Shown here piece by piece: positions 60,437-64,000 of a DNA stretch of 64,000 bases. Position 1 is the first letter of the stretch, and each line of letters opens with the position of its first letter. The position numbers and the translations under genes were made by a program. This stretch comes from Knoellia subterranea KCTC 19937 (lineage in GTDB: Bacteria > Actinomycetota > Actinomycetes > Actinomycetales > Dermatophilaceae). Below the pieces are notes generated by a model. The model was not told the origin of the DNA. It made no database searches and was given only the letters and a program-made list of their open reading frames with translations. The stretch is from NCBI RefSeq assembly GCF_000768685.1, contig NZ_AVPK01000004.1:277591-341590 (forward strand). Direction: 5' to 3'.

Positions 60437-62476
60437 ATGCCCATGAACGAGGAGCTCACAGAGGAACGGAACCACCTCGCGCAGTCGCGCGCCGAACTGG
60501 CTCGCATGCGCGAACGCACCCTCGCGCTCGACATCCAGGGCGGTGACGCCGTCTCGGCCGAGCGGCTCGCCGAGACCTTGTGGCGCCGCGCCAAGTCCCT
60601 CGAGGACGACCCCACGACCGCGCTGTTCTTCGGTCGCGTAGACCTCGACGGCACGGGCGGCAGTGGCGAGGGCGCCGACGAGCGGTGGTACATCGGTCGC
60701 CGGCACGTCACAGACGACGCCGGCGACCCGCTCGTCATCGACTGGCGTGCGCCCGTCTCGACGACGTTCTATCGCGCGTCGCACGCCGACCCGATGGGGG
60801 TGCGGCTGCGTCGGCGGTTCGGCTACGACCGGGGTCAGATCACCGCGATGGAGGATGAGCACCTGCTCGATTCCGGTGAGCCAGAGGCGCGCTCGCAGAT
60901 TCTGGCGACCGAGATTGAGCGGCCACGCGTCGGTCCGATGCGCGACATCGTCGCGACGATCCAGCCGGAGCAGGACGCCCTCGTCCGCGTCGACGCGACG
61001 ACGACCGTGTGCATCCAGGGGGCGCCAGGGACGGGCAAGACGGCAGTTGGTCTGCACCGCGCGGCCTGGCTCCTCTATGCCTACCGGCAGCGGCTCGGGC
61101 GCACCGGTGTCCTCGTCATCGGACCGAACGATGCCTTCCTCGAGCACATCGGTGCCGTCCTCCCGACCCTCGGCGAGGTGGAGGTGCGGCACACGAGCAT
61201 CGAGGCGCTGACCCAGACCGACAAGATCCGGGTGCGGGCGAGTGAGCCCGCGGACGTCGCGCAACTCAAGGGTGATGCGCGGATGGCGGAGGTGCTGCAC
61301 CGAGCCGTGTGGTCGCACCTTGTCCCTCCGGCCGAGGCGATGGTCGTGCCGCGCGGCGTGCGGAGGTGGCGCGTACCGGCATACGACGTCGCCCCGCTCG
61401 TCGACGGGCTCGCGGCGCGCGACGTGCGCTATGAATCGGCGCGCCTGCTCCTGCCGCAGCGACTCGCCCACGCGGTGCTCGTCAAGATGGAGGCGCTGGG
61501 GGAGTACCCGGACGACCGCGTCCAGGACGCCATCGCCAAGAGTGCGCCGGTGAAGGCGTATGCCGGTGGGCTCTGGCCCAAGGTCGACGCCCGTGCGCTC
61601 TTGCACCGTTTGCTGTCGGATCCTGAGGCGCTCGCGGCGGCTTCGGAGGGTGTGCTGACCGAGGACGAACAGCGGTTGCTGCTGTGGGAAAAGCCCTCTC
61701 GCACATCGGGATCGGCCAAGTGGACCGTTGCCGACACCGTGTTGCTCGACGAGCTCGGGGACCTGCTGGAGCGGACGCCGAGCCTCGGACACGTGGTGCT
61801 GGACGAGGCGCAGGACCTCTCACCGATGCAGCTGCGGGCGGTGGGTCGTCGATGCACCGCGGGTGCGGCGACGGTCCTCGGCGACATTGCTCAGGGAACG
61901 ACCCCGTGGTCGACGGCGTCGTGGGCAGAGAGCCTGCGGCACCTCGGGAAACCGGAGGGTGTCGTCGAGGAACTGCGGCGCGGGTTCCGCGTGTCGGCGA
62001 GTGTCATCGAGTTCGCGGCGCGGTTGTTGCCGCAGGCGGCGCCCGGGTTGGCGGCGCCGGAGTCGGTGCGTGACAACCCGGGTCGGCTCGACCTCGTGGA
62101 GGTCGGTGGGGCCGAGGTCGTTGGTCGGGTGGTCGGTGAAGTGCAGCGGCTCGCCGCCCTCGAGGGCAGCATCGGCGTCATCGTCCCGGACGCGCGCGTG
62201 CCCGAGGTGTCACGCGCGCTGACGGGCGCGGGTGTCGAGCACGGGACGCTGGGGCTCGACCACGGCGACGTGGACCACCAGGTTGATGTGGTGCCGGCGA
62301 CGGTTGCGAAGGGACTTGAGTTCGACCATGTGTTGGTGCTCGAGCCGGCCGAGATCGCCGCGGCTGAGCCCGACGAGCGAACTGGTTTGCGTCGCCTCTA
62401 TGTCGTCCTCACGCGCGCGGTCTCGGACCTCACGGTCATCCACGCTGAACCGCTACCGGAGGCGTTGGCCACCTGA
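60437..62476 (+). CDS. helD: HelD-type RNA polymerase-recycling ATPase
   Basis: 679 residues, UvrD-like helicase fold without DNA-helicase accessories. An N-terminal coiled coil (LTEERNHLAQSRAELARMRE), IDWRAPVSTTFYRA, Walker A CIQGAPGTGKTAVGLHRAAW near residue 195, HVVLDEAQDLSPMQLRAVGR (Walker B) and a C-terminal helicase motif LYVVLTRAVSDL. HelD-family proteins pull stalled RNA polymerase off DNA; the actinobacterial HelR branch also counters rifamycins. No rifamycin-associated inverted repeat was found upstream, so which branch is open. AGGAGAGG precedes the ATG. Confidence 0.88.
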   Translation: MPMNEELTEERNHLAQSRAELARMRERTLALDIQGGDAVSAERLAETLWRRAKSLEDDPTTALFFGRVDLDGTGGSGEGADERWYIGRRHVTDDAGDPLVIDWRAPVSTTFYRASHADPMGVRLRRRFGYDRGQITAMEDEHLLDSGEPEARSQILATEIERPRVGPMRDIVATIQPEQDALVRVDATTTVCIQGAPGTGKTAVGLHRAAWLLYAYRQRLGRTGVLVIGPNDAFLEHIGAVLPTLGEVEVRHTSIEALTQTDKIRVRASEPADVAQLKGDARMAEVLHRAVWSHLVPPAEAMVVPRGVRRWRVPAYDVAPLVDGLAARDVRYESARLLLPQRLAHAVLVKMEALGEYPDDRVQDAIAKSAPVKAYAGGLWPKVDARALLHRLLSDPEALAAASEGVLTEDEQRLLLWEKPSRTSGSAKWTVADTVLLDELGDLLERTPSLGHVVLDEAQDLSPMQLRAVGRRCTAGAATVLGDIAQGTTPWSTASWAESLRHLGKPEGVVEELRRGFRVSASVIEFAARLLPQAAPGLAAPESVRDNPGRLDLVEVGGAEVVGRVVGEVQRLAALEGSIGVIVPDARVPEVSRALTGAGVEHGTLGLDHGDVDHQVDVVPATVAKGLEFDHVLVLEPAEIAAAEPDERTGLRRLYVVLTRAVSDLTVIHAEPLPEALAT

Positions 62477-62697
62477 CGCCGGCATGCCGTGTCGGGCAGC
62501 TGAGCTGGCTGACGCGTCTGTGCCGCGGTGCTGTTTTGGTGTCGTTGGCGTCGCGCTTCCGCCGCTGTCGGTAGTGGTGTCTAGGTTGGGTTGTGGCGGG
62601 GGTTGACACTCGGCTTGGTCGTGGTGCCGTCGCCCGAGGTCATGGTGAATTCGGTTGTGCCAGTTCATAATTCAGCCATCAGCGTAACCCGAGACTC

Positions 62698-62727
62698 TTG
62701 ACTGTCGAACTCCAGTTCGACTAGCCT
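62698..62727 (+). promoter_or_regulatory. Promoter with perfect LexA (SOS) box
   Basis: TTGACT (62698-62703) and TAGCCT (62722-62727) flank an 18-base palindrome GTCGAACT-CC-AGTTCGAC (62704-62721). Its core TCGAAC-TCCA-GTTCGA is the exact mycobacterial/actinobacterial LexA consensus TCGAAC-N4-GTTCGA. Transcription would start at or next to the ATG 62735 (leaderless). The 220 bases upstream to the helD stop hold nothing else recognised. Confidence 0.8.
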
Positions 62728-62734
62728 TGAGGGC

Positions 62735-64000
62735 ATGGACACCACCGCAGCGACCGCGACCCTGGAGGGTCGGTTCGCTGCGCTGCACGCCGGAGCACAC
62801 GAGCTGTCGATGGAAGAACTCCTCGACGTCATCGAGCTCGCGCAACGAGAGAAAGACGCCGCCTCGGCACGGCAGGCGATCGCGTTGGCGCACCTGTCCG
62901 CGTGGGACACCCACCGGCAAGAAGACGGCTCCGTCACCGAGATCCACCACGGCCTGGGTCATCAACGCCTCGACGCCCCCGAGTTGGCCGCGCCCCGCCT
63001 GGGGTGTTCGGTGCATGTCGCGGAGAACCGGATCCTGGACGCGATCCGGCAAATGACGCGCACCCCTGCCCTGGTGGAAGCAATGGCCTCCGGGGACCTC
63101 GATGAGCAGCGGGCGCGGGTCGTGACCGAAGAAACCGAGTTCCTGTCGCCCGAGTCCGCCGCCGAAGTCGTCGAGCGAGTCCAAGACGTGTGGGGACAGT
63201 TGACGACCGGTCCGCTGCGGCGACTGCTGGCACGGACCGCAGCGCAGGTCGACCCCGACGCCGTCGCCGAACATGCCGCAGCCGAGCGGGAACGCCGCGG
63301 ACTGACCCGCCGGGCCGGAGTCAACGGTACTGACCACTGGCGTGGTGACTTCCGCGTCGAAGACGCCCGAGCAGCGTGGGCCGCAGTCACTGAACGCGCC
63401 CGCGAACTGGTCCGTGCCGGCGACGCCGACAACCTCGCCATGGCCCGCTCGGACGCGATGATGGAACTCATCCTCGAACACTGCGACGTCAAAGTCATCG
63501 TCCACGCCACCCGCGCCGCCGACCCCGACCCCGACCCCCGACCAGACACCAACGGCAGGGACGGTGACGGCGACCCCAACGGGAACGGCATCAACGGGAA
63601 CGGCAGCGATCGTGACGGCAGCAGCCTTGACGGAAACCATGGCAACGACTCCGATGCCAGCAGCGGTCGTGACGGCGCCACGGCCAACAATTCCGATGCC
63701 GGCAGCAGCAGCGGGACCGGCAGCAAGGCGTCGACCACGAAGACTGCGAGGGCACATCCACGTGCTGGCGAGGCCGACAGGGGCAACGCCCAGACGACTT
63801 CACCGGCGCCGGCACCGTCGACCTCGGGTTCCAGTTCCCGATCGTCCTGGGGTCCGGCTTCACCGTCAGGGTCGAGAACAGCCGGTCCCGACTCGCCGTT
63901 GCCAGGATCGTCTTCGCCGCTGCCGCGGTCGGCCTCGGCGCGTTCACCATCACTGGGTTCGGGTTCGCCGCCGGGGCAGCGTGGTGGGGAGGATCTGGTC
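62735..64000 (+). CDS. DUF222/13E12-type HNH-associated protein, 5' part (cut by window edge)
   Basis: From the ATG, about 250 residues follow the DUF222 pattern (SMEELLDVIELAQREKDAAS; HVAENRILDAI; VEAMASGDLDEQRARVV; HWRGDFRVEDARAAWA). A long Asp/Gly/Asn/Ser linker follows from about 63530. Near 63735-63760 the G/C-rich third codon position moves to another frame, where the reading becomes DDFTGAGTVDLGFQFP and so on; that frame has no start codon, so either the gene has a frameshift or the sequence has an error. The HNH nuclease domain would lie beyond the window. In mycobacteria, 13E12 repeat proteins of this family are LexA-controlled, matching the SOS box here. Confidence 0.75.
   Translation, partial: MDTTAATATLEGRFAALHAGAHELSMEELLDVIELAQREKDAASARQAIALAHLSAWDTHRQEDGSVTEIHHGLGHQRLDAPELAAPRLGCSVHVAENRILDAIRQMTRTPALVEAMASGDLDEQRARVVTEETEFLSPESAAEVVERVQDVWGQLTTGPLRRLLARTAAQVDPDAVAEHAAAERERRGLTRRAGVNGTDHWRGDFRVEDARAAWAAVTERARELVRAGDADNLAMARSDAMMELILEHCDVKVIVHATRAADPDPDPRPDTNGRDGDGDPNGNGINGNGSDRDGSSLDGNHGNDSDASSGRDGATANNSDAGSSSGTGSKASTTKTARAHPRAGEADRGNAQTTSPAPAPSTSGSSSRSSWGPASPSGSRTAGPDSPLPGSSSPLPRSASARSPSLGSGSPPGQRGGEDLV

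Overview
The window reads as about 64 kb of a high-GC (roughly 70%) actinobacterial chromosome. Signs of the phylum are a dnaK-grpE-dnaJ-hspR operon with HspR-type inverted repeats, a DinB2-like polymerase, a deazaflavin (F420)-type oxidoreductase, an LprG/P55-like lipoprotein-efflux pair, DUF664 and DUF222 proteins, and a perfect TCGAAC-N4-GTTCGA LexA box. The gene mix suggests Micrococcales, perhaps Intrasporangiaceae-like, but this is a guess from content. No rRNA, tRNA, CRISPR array, insertion sequence or prophage was found; most of the window looks like ordinary chromosome packed with short operons.

Layout. 1-9.4 kb: a MarR-like fragment divergent from an MFS exporter; a coupled MerR / L-2-hydroxyglutarate oxidase / ArsB-NhaD-type permease unit; a MazG-like hydrolase; dinB; a dense cluster of palindromes; an MFS gene divergent from a CxxC flavoprotein, with an S66 LD-carboxypeptidase behind it. 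9.3-15.3 kb: a complete peptide ABC importer with an unusual membrane-anchored binding protein. 15.4-21 kb: oxidoreductase, hydrolase, membrane protein, three coupled exported proteins of unknown function, and a K+-channel-like protein with an atypical filter. 21.1-26 kb: heat-shock operon and an RraB-like gene. 26.4-31.1 kb: multiple-monosaccharide ABC importer plus gluconate kinase. 31.2-33.5 kb: two SGNH hydrolases flanking a small secreted cysteine protein. 33.6-40.2 kb: LCP ligase, clpB (with its own HspR site) and the LprG/P55-like pair. 40.2-40.7 kb: a deletion scar made of two gene stumps. 40.7-48.4 kb: hydrolases, xthA, SDR, PucR-type regulator, MetX-like enzyme, pyrE, LemA, FHA. 48.6-54.1 kb: ArsR-controlled MFS exporter and a drug-type ABC exporter co-transcribed with a two-component system. 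54.1-62.5 kb: AIM24, DedA, DUF664, a second two-component system with a SpoU methyltransferase, and a HelD-type RNAP ATPase. 62.7-64 kb: an SOS-controlled DUF222/13E12-type gene cut by the window edge.

Themes. Several exporters sit beside their own repressor-like gene with a clear dyad operator between them. Very short overlaps (ATGA, GTGA, TGATG) join most operons. The octamer GTATGCCG occurs 46 times by hand count (25 on +, 21 on -), about twenty times the number expected from base composition; inside genes it is often built from less usual Tyr (TAT) and Ala (GCA) codons, which suggests a DNA-level role. Intergenic gaps carry long inverted repeats, two of which share one sequence family.
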